Positions 7,728 through 15,757 of a stretch of DNA of 32,374 nt are shown one piece after another; within the stretch, counting starts at the first letter, position 1, and every line of letters begins with the position of its first letter. A model generated the notes under the pieces. That model worked only from the letters and a program-made list of their open reading frames with translations. It ran no database searches and had not been told where the DNA came from. The DNA comes from Betaproteobacteria bacterium (GTDB lineage: Bacteria; Pseudomonadota; Gammaproteobacteria; Burkholderiales; SG8-41), in the NCBI GenBank assembly GCA_016199545.1, contig JACQGN010000329.1:1-32374 (forward strand). Direction: 5' to 3'. The translations under genes were made by a program, and so were the position numbers.

Positions 7728-8009
7728 TCAATAGGACGTCAATCCGCCGTCGAGCACGAGGGTCTGGCCGGTGACGTAGGCCGCCTGCGGACTGACGAGG
7801 TAACACACGGCGCGCGCCATCTCCTCCGGCCTGCCCAAGCGGTGCTGCGGAATGCGGTTGATGATTACCTCGCGGAAAGCGGGATTCTCCGCAAGGTGCG
7901 CCGCGCGCGACGGCGTTTCCGTTGCGCCCGGCGCGATCGCCGCACCCAAACCCTGCGAGGCGCCTGTAACCAGCGCCGCCCGCCGCTCCGTTGATTTCTG
8001 CTCCCCCAT
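7728..8009 (-). pseudogene. Short-chain dehydrogenase/reductase with internal deletion
   Basis: The 93-codon ORF joins both ends of an SDR. Residues about 11-24 are ALVTGASQGLGAAI, the Rossmann TGxxxGxG motif. The sequence then passes directly into PGATETPSRAAH, the segment normally found near residue 180-190 of a 250-residue SDR. It continues through INRIPQHRLGRPEEMARAVCYLVSPQAAYVTGQTLVLDGG, the standard C-terminus. Roughly 150 residues are missing, including the NNAG motif and the catalytic Ser and Tyr-x-x-x-Lys. The reading frame is preserved across the junction, which falls at gcgatcgc, so deletion between short similar sequences (AAIA and NAIAPG) is plausible. GGAGG precedes the ATG at 8009, so the stub may still be translated, but it cannot be an active dehydrogenase. 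Confidence 0.85.
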
Positions 8010-8063
8010 CACACCTCCTCAATGCCAAACCGCTACAATTTCATCCCCATTCCGGCATATGCC

Positions 8064-8906
8064 ATGCACAAGCCATTCGCACGCGTTGGCGATCTCGAGA
8101 TTCACTACGATCTCGCGGATTATACGGACCCGTGGCGCAGCCGCGAGCCGGAAACGCTGCTGCTTTACTCCGGGTACTGCCGCAACATGGAGTTCTGGCG
8201 CGCGTGGGTGCCGCTGCTCGGGCGCGATTACCGCATCCTGCGCCTGGATCCGCGCGGCTACGGCGCAACCAGCAAACCCGCGCCGGGAGCGGCATTCACG
8301 ACCGACATGCTGGCGGGCGATGCGGTCGGACTCATGGATGCGCTCGGCATCGAACGCGTGCACTGGGTCGGCGAGTCCACCGGCGGCACGCTCGGGCTGA
8401 TGGCGGCGCTCAACCACCCGCAGCGCATCGCCTCGATCACGATGTGCAACGCGTTCGCGAGGATGGGCGGCGAGACGATCTCCACCTACGCGCTCGGCGA
8501 AGCCAACCAGGCCGCGGCAATCGAGAAATACGGCGTCGCCGAATGGTGCCGCCGCACGCTCAAGCATCGCATGGATGTCAACCGCGCGCCGCCCGGGATC
8601 GGGGAATGGATGGCGCGCGAGATGGCGCGCACGCCGGTGCATGTCGCGACCGCCGCGTTCCGGCTCTTTTCGGGCGTGGACCTCACGCCGCGCCTCGCGG
8701 AAATCAGCGCTCCGGTGCTTCTGGTCATGGGCAGCAACTGCAGCGACCGATTGAAACTGCACCTGGCGGAAATGCGCGGCCTGCTGCCGCGCGCAAGCCT
8801 CGTTCAGCTCGACGGCTACGACTACGGAATTCACTATCTCGCGCCCGAGGCGGTCACGGCCGAGGTGCGCCGGTTCCTGCGGACGCTCGATTCAACCTGC
8901 CGCTGA
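8064..8906 (+). CDS. Alpha/beta hydrolase
   Basis: This 280-residue protein has the alpha/beta-hydrolase fold. It carries LLLYSGYCRNMEFW (oxyanion-hole region), ILRLDPRGYGATSKP after strand 4, and the nucleophile elbow HWVGESTGGTLGLMAAL (Ser in G-E-S-T-G-G). A late strand APVLLVMGSNCSDRL may supply the acid, and YGIHYLAPEAV may supply the catalytic His. The lid region between about residues 125 and 200 is helical. ATG at 8064 (MHKPFARVGDLEIHYDL) is preferred because the first strand follows directly. An upstream ATG at 8022 adds 14 residues without a better ribosome site. It is divergent from the broken SDR. Likely activity is hydrolysis of an ester, lactone or C-C bond; the substrate is unknown. 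Confidence 0.85.
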   Translation: MHKPFARVGDLEIHYDLADYTDPWRSREPETLLLYSGYCRNMEFWRAWVPLLGRDYRILRLDPRGYGATSKPAPGAAFTTDMLAGDAVGLMDALGIERVHWVGESTGGTLGLMAALNHPQRIASITMCNAFARMGGETISTYALGEANQAAAIEKYGVAEWCRRTLKHRMDVNRAPPGIGEWMAREMARTPVHVATAAFRLFSGVDLTPRLAEISAPVLLVMGSNCSDRLKLHLAEMRGLLPRASLVQLDGYDYGIHYLAPEAVTAEVRRFLRTLDSTCR

Positions 8907-9073
8907 CGTGTACGGTGCGTCACATATTGGAACCTCGAATCGATCTCGGGCGTGGCGCGAGATGATGGGGCGCCACCGGCTTTCTCTCAGGTAGAATCGG
9001 GACCGGCTTGCGCCCGGTCGTCCACGATCCGGACGCTGCCCGCACCGAACAAGCACTTTCAAGGGAGAAGCGC

Positions 9074-9820
9074 ATGGCCGACAAAGGTCTCTGGATTTCG
9101 TGGTACAACCTTCCCGACAACGGCCGCGAGAGTTACCTCGCCTGGCTCTACGGCACCTACGTTCCCGGGATGCTGAAGAAGCCGGGTTTCCTGTGGGCCG
9201 CGCACTACGCGTCGGCGAAGGTCAAACCTGGCCCGCACATCCGGCATACCACCGATCCCGCGGTGCCCACGGGCAACGATTACGTGCTGATGTTCGGGGC
9301 CGAGACGGCTCACGCGTTTTCCAAAGGGTCGGAAGCCTTCACCAGGGGCGCCCCAAGCAAGCTCGAGGCTCACCTCGCCGAGGCGGACCGGAAGATGCTG
9401 GCGATGAGAATCGGCGAGCGCGTATGCATCACCACCGAGGAAGCGCGCGCGGACGGACCGGACGTCAAAGCACGCGATGCCAGGCTCACGCCGGGGCCGT
9501 GCATCCAGCTCGGCAGTTTCAACGGCTCGACGATCGCCGCGGAAGACGAACTGCTGTCGTGGTACGCCGACTGGCGCATGGCGGCGCTGAGCAAACTGCC
9601 CGGATGCATCGGCATCCGGAAGATGGTTTCAACGTCGGGATGGGCGAAACACCTCGTCCTGTATGAGTTCCTCTCGCTCGAGGAACGCGCGAAGAACCTG
9701 CCGAAGTTGAACGAACTCTACCCGGACATGATCGAGTGGACCGCGAGGGCGGTGCCGAAACTGATCCACGCCCCCGAGTCGCCGATCGTCGCGCACCGGC
9801 TGTGGCCGGCGGTGAAATAA
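9074..9820 (+). CDS. Unrecognised protein with two repeated EthD-like (dimeric alpha/beta barrel) halves
   Basis: I do not recognise this 248-residue protein by name. It has no signal peptide or membrane segment. The two halves look related. GLWISWYNLPDNGRESYLAWLYGTYVPGMLKKPGFLWAAHY in the first parallels CIQLGSFNGSTIAAEDELLSWYADWRMAALSKLPGCIGIRKM in the second. Each half then shows a strand pair ending in VLMFGAETA or LVLYEFLS. This strand-helix-strand pattern with 'h..w......pg...' resembles EthD/dimeric alpha-beta barrel proteins fused in tandem, which often bind small aromatic or hydroxylated compounds. The start is set by aagggagaagcgcatg; the ORF is open further upstream but without a ribosome site. 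It lies alone between the hydrolase and the repeat/trpB remnant. Function remains inferred. Confidence 0.7.
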   Translation: MADKGLWISWYNLPDNGRESYLAWLYGTYVPGMLKKPGFLWAAHYASAKVKPGPHIRHTTDPAVPTGNDYVLMFGAETAHAFSKGSEAFTRGAPSKLEAHLAEADRKMLAMRIGERVCITTEEARADGPDVKARDARLTPGPCIQLGSFNGSTIAAEDELLSWYADWRMAALSKLPGCIGIRKMVSTSGWAKHLVLYEFLSLEERAKNLPKLNELYPDMIEWTARAVPKLIHAPESPIVAHRLWPAVK

Positions 9821-9834
9821 CGCAAGGAACCGCT

Positions 9835-9983
9835 GCGTTGCCCGCAACGGGATTGCTTCTCTCCGCTCGCAATGGCACCCATCCCTGTCATCGCGAGGAG
9901 GCCGAAGCCGCGAGCGAAGTGTGGCGGGCGGACGCGGCGATCTCGCGGCTGGCCGCGACGGCGTTGCCCGCAACGGGATTGCT
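9835..9983. repeat. Dispersed intergenic repeat bounded by 23-base direct repeats
   Basis: The segment begins and ends with the same 23 bases, starting gcgttgcccgcaacggg, at 9835-9857 and 9961-9983. In between is a GC-rich stretch with gtcatcgcgaggaggccga and gacgcggcgatctcgcgg. This wording is familiar from short dispersed repeats scattered between genes in many GC-rich proteobacterial genomes. The recognition is from memory and not from a search. The right end abuts the point where trpB homology stops, so the repeat probably arrived with, or after, truncation of that gene. Confidence 0.65.
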
Positions 9984-9984
9984 G

Positions 9985-10453
9985 CACCTCGATGCCGAAC
10001 AGCGCTCCGGCGAACGCGAGCGCCGATCCTCACTGGCCGGCGCCGGTTTCGGTGGTGATGCGCTTCACGCCCGCTTCCCGGTTGTAGAACGCCTGCGCCA
10101 CCGCGGTGTTGGGTTTGTGGCTGCCGGCGGGACTGACGCCTTCGTACTTGTAGTAGATGCGCGCCGGGGTGGCGAGCGCCTTCTCCAGCCGCCGCGCGCG
10201 GTAGAGCGGTGTGGGCCGCCACAGTTTGTAGATCTCGCGCACCGGCTCCGGAATCTCCACGTCGCGCTCGGTCGTGACCTCCTGCGCGATGAGCGACATC
10301 GGGAATAGCGGCGCGAGATCGTCCGGCCCCACCGGCCTTCATCGTGCCCGGAGGCAGCACCGGCGGGGGCGGCGACGGCAGATCCGCCATGATCTTGTAC
10401 CAGATCTTCGGGATGCCGGTCTCGTCGAGCAGATACTTGATGGTTTCGGGCAT
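9985..10453 (-). pseudogene. Tryptophan synthase beta-like (TrpB2) 5' remnant
   Basis: Reading leftwards from an ATG at 10453, the sequence encodes [39 protein letters not shown]. One extra G at about 10336-10337 then shifts the frame. The homology resumes with [39 protein letters not shown] and [23 protein letters not shown], including the PLP lysine context GSHKPN. It then reaches ETGAGQ, where TGA (10030-10032) replaces the usual tryptophan of GAGQWGS. It continues as GSALAFAGALFGIEV and stops matching at about 9985, next to the dispersed repeat. TrpB2 proteins are about 450 residues, so only the first third remains. Three separate lesions (frameshift, nonsense, truncation) show the gene is dead. 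Confidence 0.9.
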
Positions 10454-10669
10454 CGTGACACCTCGCCTGGGTCGCTTCGCAAAAGAGCCAGTATAGCGGC
10501 GCAGCGAGGCGGAACCTTGTTGCAGATCAAGTTCCGGAAATGGCGGTCGCCCGAGCGGCGCCCTGAGGCTTGCACTCAGATATCGCGTGGGCACACGCGG
10601 CCGCACGGCGCAGCAGATCGCGCTCTGCGCGCGGCGGGTCGAAGTGACGGGCTGATTACCGGGTTTCGA

Positions 10670-11290
10670 TTACTGCCAGCGGCGCGACAACTTCACCAGG
10701 CTATCGGCCTTGTGATCTTTTTCGTTGTGACGCAGCGTTATCACATCGTCGCCGACCGCGACTGCCCCTGGCATTGCGACCGTGATGTTTACTTCCCGGC
10801 GTGGCACGGATAGGTCGGAAGTCCTGAAGTCGCCCACGGCCAGGGTCACCTGGTTGCCCGAGAGTCGCGTGATCTGCCCGACGATTTCGTGCATCGTCGG
10901 CGTCTCAACTGCATCGATGCCGATCACGACAAACTTGAGCGGACCTTGGCCAATATTGCGAAAGAACCAGAACGCCCGGTGGGGATTGAAGCATAAGCCG
11001 GGAGCAGGGCCGCACGTCATGTAGACCTTGCCCGCCAGTCCTTCCACCGCCATTGTGCCTTCGATGACGTAGAGCAGCTTCGGACCCCCGGACGTATGCC
11101 AGGGGCTTCTCCCGCCCGCCGGGATCACGCGTTCGCCGCCCCCGATTCGCACGCTGCCCTGCGGCACGTCACTGCTTTGTGTCTCAAGCAAGCTTCGGCG
11201 CGGCCCCTGGCCGAAATCCTGTGCGGCTGCTGGAGCCACGGACGCGGACAACACGCATATCATCGACAGCAACACTTTTTGATCAATCAT
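10670..11290 (-). CDS. Secreted cupin-domain protein
   Basis: The 206-residue product starts with a signal peptide (MIDQKVLLSMICVLSASVAPAAAQ, cleavage near 24). A single cupin-like beta barrel follows: RVIPAGGRSPWHTSGGPKLLYVIEGTMAVEGLAGKVYMTCGPAPGLCFNPHRAFWFFRNIGQGPLKFVVIGI. Only some of the usual metal ligands are visible (HTSGG, FNPHRAF), so metal binding is uncertain. The last 70 residues (VGQITRLSGNQVTLAVGDFRTSDL and IRLRHNEKDHKADSLVKL-like) form a second small strand-rich domain. AAAAAGGAG-type ribosome site precedes the ATG. The gene is 95 bases downstream of, and on the same strand as, the exported TPR protein, so the two probably share a transcript. Role unknown; it acts in the periplasm or outside the cell. 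Confidence 0.7.
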   Translation of the reverse strand: MIDQKVLLSMICVLSASVAPAAAQDFGQGPRRSLLETQSSDVPQGSVRIGGGERVIPAGGRSPWHTSGGPKLLYVIEGTMAVEGLAGKVYMTCGPAPGLCFNPHRAFWFFRNIGQGPLKFVVIGIDAVETPTMHEIVGQITRLSGNQVTLAVGDFRTSDLSVPRREVNITVAMPGAVAVGDDVITLRHNEKDHKADSLVKLSRRWQ

Positions 11291-11385
11291 GACTCGCTCC
11301 TTTTTCCCTCAAAACGGCATCCGAAAACATCTATCGACCCTTCAGCAATCGACCGTCCCAGAATGAGCAAGCGCCGTTGACGCTC

Positions 11386-13023
11386 CTACTTGCTCGCCAC
11401 AGCCGCCCTCACCCGCCCCAGTTCTGGTCTATCACTATCGGCGTGGTTGCATGTCTGCATGAGCTGCGCGTAGAAGGATTTCGCTTTCTCGCCCACTCCC
11501 GAAAGTTCGGCCGCCCGCCCGGCGCCGTAGAGCCCGCTGAAGCGGTTGGGGTGCCTCTGGAGAGCGGTCTCAAACTCCCTGAGTGCTTGTTCGGGTTGGC
11601 CGACTTCGATCAGCAAATCGCCGAGCATTTCCCGCGCGGGCACGATCGGATCTCGCGCAGTGTGGTGTTGTAGAGTCGAATCCTCCAGGGCCGCACTTGC
11701 GCGCAAGAGCCTGATCGCATCTTCGTTCTTTCCTTCCGCGCGCGCGAGCCAGCCGGCGGCCGACAGGCGGAGGATTTCGATCTCCTGCGCCCAATAGACC
11801 AGATTTGCCTGGAGTGCCGCGTCGCGTTGTGACCGGATCATCTCCAGGTCACTTCGGGCAGCGGCGACGTTGCCGCTGCGAGCCGCGCCCGTAGCCCTGG
11901 CGAAATAGGTAATCGCCTCGGCATAGTGAAATGAACTCGAGAGCGGTTGAAGAGAAGCGGCTTCGGACCAATGGCGCCTTTCCACTGCGTAGCGAGCCGG
12001 AATTCCTGCCCTCATGATCGCGACCCCCAGTCTTTCGGGTTCGCCCGTGTATCCGGCATTAAGTTCGTCCAGCACGCCTTTCGCCTTCTGATCCTCCGCG
12101 ACCTGCAAGTACGCCTCCATGAGGAACTGGAGCATGTGCAGGGGCGTGGCCACGGTAACTCCCGGGTGGTTCTTGCGAGCATTCTCCCTGGCCACGTCAG
12201 CCGCGGCGAGATTCGACTTAATGGAGTCCTGCCACAGCCCCAGCCTCGTGTAGATGTGGGAAGGCATGTGGAGCGCGTGCTGGGACGAGGGGGCGATCTG
12301 ATCATACTTGCGTGCGGCAGGGAGCGCACGCTTCGCGAGCGCCGGATGGTCGTACGCATGGATGATGTAATGCGCGACCCCAGGATGGTCCGGCCGCTCG
12401 GCAAAGATTCTCTCCAGGATTTCCCCAGCCTTCAGCAGCTTGGCGTAAGTCTTGTCCGTTGACACCGTCTGTTCATTGGGCAGAAGCGCGAGCGCGTAGA
12501 ACACCGCCGCCTCCCGATCGTCGGGGTAATTGAGATACACGCGCTCCATCGCTTGCTCGTAGGCAATGGAGCGCGCGGCATGGTCGCGCTCGTCTGCGTT
12601 CTTGTAAAAGGTTTCGATTGCCGCGATGTAGTCGCGCTCGCGCTCGGTGCGGGCGCCGATCGCCTTGGCCTTCTCCACCGCCGCCCATGCCTTCTTGAGC
12701 GCGGCGGCGGTCGGGACATTCGATATGGGATTGCGGCGGTTGCCGAGCGCGATGCCCCAGTACGCCATGGCGCAAGCAGGGTCCTTCTCGGCGACGGCAA
12801 TCAAAACTTTTTCAGCCGTCGCAAATTCGAAGGAATGCAGCATGGTGACCGCAAGATTAAACAACTGCTGCGCTTCGCTGTTGCAGGAGACCGGAAAATT
12901 CGCCGTTCCGTAGCGCGCGGCCTGCTTGGAGTCCTGCGCCGTTGCCGATGCGATGAGAAAAGTCGATGCAATGGCGATGAACAACACCCGGGACCGACGA
13001 ATCAAGGTATCTCTCCCGCTCAT
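11386..13023 (-). CDS. Exported tetratricopeptide-repeat protein
   Basis: This is a 545-residue protein with a signal peptide (MSGRDTLIRRSRVLFIAIASTFLIASATAQ) and helical TPR-like repeats along most of its length. The first is FNLAVTMLHSFEFATAEKVLIAVAEKDPACAMAYWGIALG, and the last is LLIEVGQPEQALREFETALQRHPNRFSGLYGAGRAAELSGVGEKAKSFY. The opening matches a widespread family of exported TPR proteins with an 'aYWGiA' motif and an internal HALHMPSHIYTRLGLW segment. The ATG at 13023 follows aggagg at good spacing and places the signal peptide at the N-terminus. It is upstream of the cupin gene. A large inverted repeat lies some 230 bases upstream, in the likely promoter region. Function is unknown; TPRs suggest scaffolding or protein binding. 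Confidence 0.82.
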   Translation of the reverse strand: MSGRDTLIRRSRVLFIAIASTFLIASATAQDSKQAARYGTANFPVSCNSEAQQLFNLAVTMLHSFEFATAEKVLIAVAEKDPACAMAYWGIALGNRRNPISNVPTAAALKKAWAAVEKAKAIGARTERERDYIAAIETFYKNADERDHAARSIAYEQAMERVYLNYPDDREAAVFYALALLPNEQTVSTDKTYAKLLKAGEILERIFAERPDHPGVAHYIIHAYDHPALAKRALPAARKYDQIAPSSQHALHMPSHIYTRLGLWQDSIKSNLAAADVARENARKNHPGVTVATPLHMLQFLMEAYLQVAEDQKAKGVLDELNAGYTGEPERLGVAIMRAGIPARYAVERRHWSEAASLQPLSSSFHYAEAITYFARATGAARSGNVAAARSDLEMIRSQRDAALQANLVYWAQEIEILRLSAAGWLARAEGKNEDAIRLLRASAALEDSTLQHHTARDPIVPAREMLGDLLIEVGQPEQALREFETALQRHPNRFSGLYGAGRAAELSGVGEKAKSFYAQLMQTCNHADSDRPELGRVRAAVASK

Positions 13024-13350
13024 GGCAGCTCCTCCTTTTGGCAAACCTGAACCTGTTTTTCCGAAATTAGCGCGTGCTTTCGCTGTCGCCCACACGCTCG
13101 ACCGCGCCAGCCGGGATGACTCCTCGCAGCGAATACGAGCAACACTCGTGCCAAATCAAGAAGAGCGGGGCGCAGGTGGCGTCAATCCACTGAGCAAGCT
13201 TGAAAATTTCAGCGCGGGGATTCCGCCATGCGGGTGGGGAATGACTTACGGCGTATCAATTTGCATACGCCGGCGTATGCAATCCGATACGCCCGAATCT
13301 GGAGACTCAACGGCTCGTCGGCGCGAGGTCCGATCGGGCCGCGGTTACGA
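13024..13350. other. Intergenic region ahead of the TPR gene
   Basis: No coding sequence is supported in these 327 bases. The main feature is the nested inverted repeat at 13251-13292. The region separates the TPR gene from the end of the ABC_sub_bind-type gene on the same strand, so the TPR promoter should lie here. Confidence 0.5.
13251..13292. promoter_or_regulatory. Nested inverted repeat, candidate operator
   Basis: A perfect 22-base palindrome occupies 13261-13282 (each arm ttgcatacgcc). A second pair of half-sites, gcgtat at 13251 and atacgc at 13287, flanks it. The hexamer gcgtat or its complement thus occurs four times in 42 bases. There is no T-run, so it is not a standard terminator. 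It lies in the probable promoter region of the minus-strand TPR gene and could bind a dimeric repressor or activator. Function is inferred. Confidence 0.45.
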
Positions 13351-14322
13351 TTACCTCAACACCTTGTCGGCGCGCAACAACACCTCGGGCGGAAGAGTAA
13401 AGCCGATCTGGCCCGCAGTCTTCAGGTTGACCCACAACTCGAAGCGCGTTGGCTGCTCCACCGGCAATTCCGCCGGATTCGCGCCTTTGAGGATCTTGTC
13501 CACGTAAAAGGCCGCACGCCGGTAGGACTCCGCCAGATGCGCGCCGTACGACATCAGCCCACCGGCCTCGACGAATTCGCGGTCGTCATAGATCGCCGGG
13601 AGTTTGCTCTTTGCCGCCAATTCGGCAATTCGGCCGCGATTGATGACGAGGAGCGGGGTCCTGATAGTAATAAGGGCGCCCGCGTGCTCCTTGACCGCCG
13701 TCTCGAAAGCGCGCTCGAAATCGTTCGCGCTGCGTACTTCCAGGGATAGCAACTGCACTCTGAGCGCGCGCGCGGCAGCCTGAACTTGCCCAAAGTTCCG
13801 CTCGGCGTTGGATCCCGCCGGGTTCCACAGGACGGCGACGCGGGACAGTTTCGGCATCGCCTCCAGCAGCAATTCCATGCGCTTTCCGGTCAACAGCCTC
13901 GCATACGATGTTACTCCGGTGATGTTCCCTCCCGGCCGCGCGAGGCTCGCGACCCACCCCAGTTCGACCGGGTCGTCGGTGCTGCGCATGACGATCGGGA
14001 TGGTCTTGGTGGCGTTTTTCGCTGCGCGTACTGCCGGTGGTTCCAATGCGACCAGCACGTCAACCTTGAGCTCGACCAGTTCGGCGGCGAGGGCAGGCAG
14101 GTGCTCCACCTGCCCTCCGGCAATGCGATGCTCGATGATGATGTTCTGCCCGTCAATGTAGCCCAGTCCGCGCAACCCCTGGGGAAATGCTTCCTGGCGT
14201 GACGCTGACATCCCCGTGAGCGTTAGCCAGCCGATCCGCGGCAGCTTCGCCGCTGGTTGCGCATCGGCCACGCCCGCGGTCAACCCCGCGAGCAGTAGGA
14301 CAAGCCCGCATCTCCCCCGCAT
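13351..14322 (-). CDS. ABC_sub_bind-family (TrpX-like) periplasmic binding protein
   Basis: The 323-residue protein belongs to the ABC_sub_bind family (PF04392 type). Signs are a signal peptide (MRGRCGLVLLLAGLTAGVADAQ), then LPRIGWLTLTGMSASRQEAFPQGLRGLGYIDGQNIIIEHR, LVELKVDVLVALEPPAVRAAKNATKTIPIVM, DDPVELGWVASLARPGGNITGVT, and LPAIYDDREFVEAGGLMSYG. These are the standard two-lobe hallmarks, and length is normal. ATG at 14322 is chosen because it puts the signal peptide first; the frame is open to 14379. No permease or ATPase accompanies it. It follows the NtrC-type regulator by 80 bases on the same strand. It may therefore serve as a ligand-binding partner of the histidine kinase rather than as a transporter component; that role is inference. 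Confidence 0.85.
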   Translation of the reverse strand: MRGRCGLVLLLAGLTAGVADAQPAAKLPRIGWLTLTGMSASRQEAFPQGLRGLGYIDGQNIIIEHRIAGGQVEHLPALAAELVELKVDVLVALEPPAVRAAKNATKTIPIVMRSTDDPVELGWVASLARPGGNITGVTSYARLLTGKRMELLLEAMPKLSRVAVLWNPAGSNAERNFGQVQAAARALRVQLLSLEVRSANDFERAFETAVKEHAGALITIRTPLLVINRGRIAELAAKSKLPAIYDDREFVEAGGLMSYGAHLAESYRRAAFYVDKILKGANPAELPVEQPTRFELWVNLKTAGQIGFTLPPEVLLRADKVLR

Positions 14323-14402
14323 GACGCTCGACACAGAAGTCACTGAGAATGACAAAGCACAATTTTCATCGGCGTTCATCGGCGGCTAATTATCCACTTG
14401 AT

Positions 14403-15746
14403 TCAGTTGATTCCGAGCGATCGGATCAATCTGGAAAGATAGGTTCGCTGAAGGCCCAACACTTTGGCCGCCGCAGCGCGATTACCACCGGTCGTTGCCA
14501 GGGCAGCCACGATCACCTCGCGCTTGCAGGCGTCGATCGCCGCGTGATACGACAGCGTATCCGGTACGGCCGCCCCGCGGTCCGCGCCGAGGTTCGCAGG
14601 AAGATCGCGCACCGTCACCTCGGGACCGCGGCCCAGCACGACCGCGTGCTCGATTGCATTCGCAAGCTCGCGCACATTGCCCGGCCAGTCATGGGCAACG
14701 AGCCTGGCCATCGCGTCCCCGGTGATGCCGGTGAAGGTCTTCTTGGTTTCCGTTGCAAAGCGTTGCAGAAAATAGTGCGCCAACATGGCGATGTCGCCTT
14801 TCCTCTCTCTCAACGGCGGCAGGCGAATGGCAACGACGTTGATCCGGTAGTAAAGGTCTTCGCGGAAACTGCCTTGCCGCACCGCCTGCTCCAGGTCGCG
14901 ATTGGTAGCCACGATAATGCGCACGTCAGCCTCGATCGATCTCGTGCCGCCGACGCGTTCGAAGCGCCGCTCCTGAAGAAATCTGAGCAGCCTCGCCTGC
15001 AGCTCCGGCGCCATATCGCCGACTTCGTCGAGGAACACGGTGCCGGCCTGAGCCAGCTCCATCTTGCCTTTCTTGAGCTGATGCGCTCCGGTAAACGCAC
15101 CCTTCTCGTGTCCGAACAGCTCGCTTTCCAGCAACTCCCGCGACAAGCCGGCGCAGTTTATCGCGATGAACGGTTCGTCTCTCCGATCACTCCAGCGCTG
15201 AATAGCGCGCGCGATGACTTCCTTGCCGGTCCCGCTCTCGCCAAGCAACAGCACCGTGGATCTGCTGCCTGCGGCCTTCCTGGCGGAATCGACCGCCTGC
15301 TTCATCGCGACGCTGTCGCCAGTGATCAGGCTATATCGCTCGTCAGCCTCCTGCGACAGGATTTCGACCTTTCTACCGAGCTTTTCGCCGTGCAACGCCC
15401 TGGCGACGGTAAACGCCAGGTGATCGGCATCAAAAGGCTTGGTGATGAAGTCGGTGGCGCCGTGCTTCATCGCTTCGACCGCTTTCTCGATCGTGCCGTG
15501 GGCCGTCACCATGATGACCGGTATGTCGACGCCGTCGCGGCGCAGCCGCTTCAAGACTTCGATTCCGTCCATGTCCGGCATCAGGTAATCGAGAATGACG
15601 AGCTGCGGTGAGCGTGTCGTGACTTTTTCGAGCGCTTCCACACCGCCGGCGGCCCGCACGACCACGTAGCCACGATCGCTCAATTCCTGTTCGAGAAGAT
15701 CGAGATTGAACGGCTCATCGTCTACCACCAGGACCGTGTTCGGCAT
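14403..15746 (-). CDS. NtrC-family sigma-54-dependent response regulator
   Basis: The 447-residue regulator has three domains. The receiver (1-120) has the acidic pocket DD at 9-10, phosphoacceptor Asp53 in LVILDYLMPDMDG, Thr81 and Lys103. The AAA+ domain (about 140-370) has Walker A GESGTGKE at 169-176, the sigma-54 contact loop GAFTGA at 216-221, Walker B FLDE at 238-241, and the arginine-rich FERVGG and FREDLYYR motifs. The C-terminal Fis-type helix-turn-helix is NRAAAAKVLGLQRTYLSRLIRSLGI. All key residues for phosphorylation and open-complex formation are present. It should activate sigma-54 promoters on signal from the adjacent kinase. It is separated from the kinase gene by a 61-base remnant of another receiver gene. 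I did not recognise a -24/-12 promoter by eye, though I did not search exhaustively. Confidence 0.95.
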   Translation of the reverse strand: MPNTVLVVDDEPFNLDLLEQELSDRGYVVVRAAGGVEALEKVTTRSPQLVILDYLMPDMDGIEVLKRLRRDGVDIPVIMVTAHGTIEKAVEAMKHGATDFITKPFDADHLAFTVARALHGEKLGRKVEILSQEADERYSLITGDSVAMKQAVDSARKAAGSRSTVLLLGESGTGKEVIARAIQRWSDRRDEPFIAINCAGLSRELLESELFGHEKGAFTGAHQLKKGKMELAQAGTVFLDEVGDMAPELQARLLRFLQERRFERVGGTRSIEADVRIIVATNRDLEQAVRQGSFREDLYYRINVVAIRLPPLRERKGDIAMLAHYFLQRFATETKKTFTGITGDAMARLVAHDWPGNVRELANAIEHAVVLGRGPEVTVRDLPANLGADRGAAVPDTLSYHAAIDACKREVIVAALATTGGNRAAAAKVLGLQRTYLSRLIRSLGIN

Positions 15747-15757
15747 GACTGACGTTC

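Noticed and set aside
5541-10032. Reassignment of TGA to tryptophan, prompted by TGA at a tryptophan site in trpB2 and by TGA inside CoA-transferase A
   Set aside because: TGA ends several intact genes at the expected length (for example at 1601, 7720 and 20616), and trpB2 has other lesions. Ordinary pseudogene decay is simpler.
14349-15611. Open frame of 420 codons on the plus strand, opposite the NtrC-type regulator
   Set aside because: It is the antisense shadow of a gene with complete receiver, AAA+ and HTH motifs, and has no recognisable domain.
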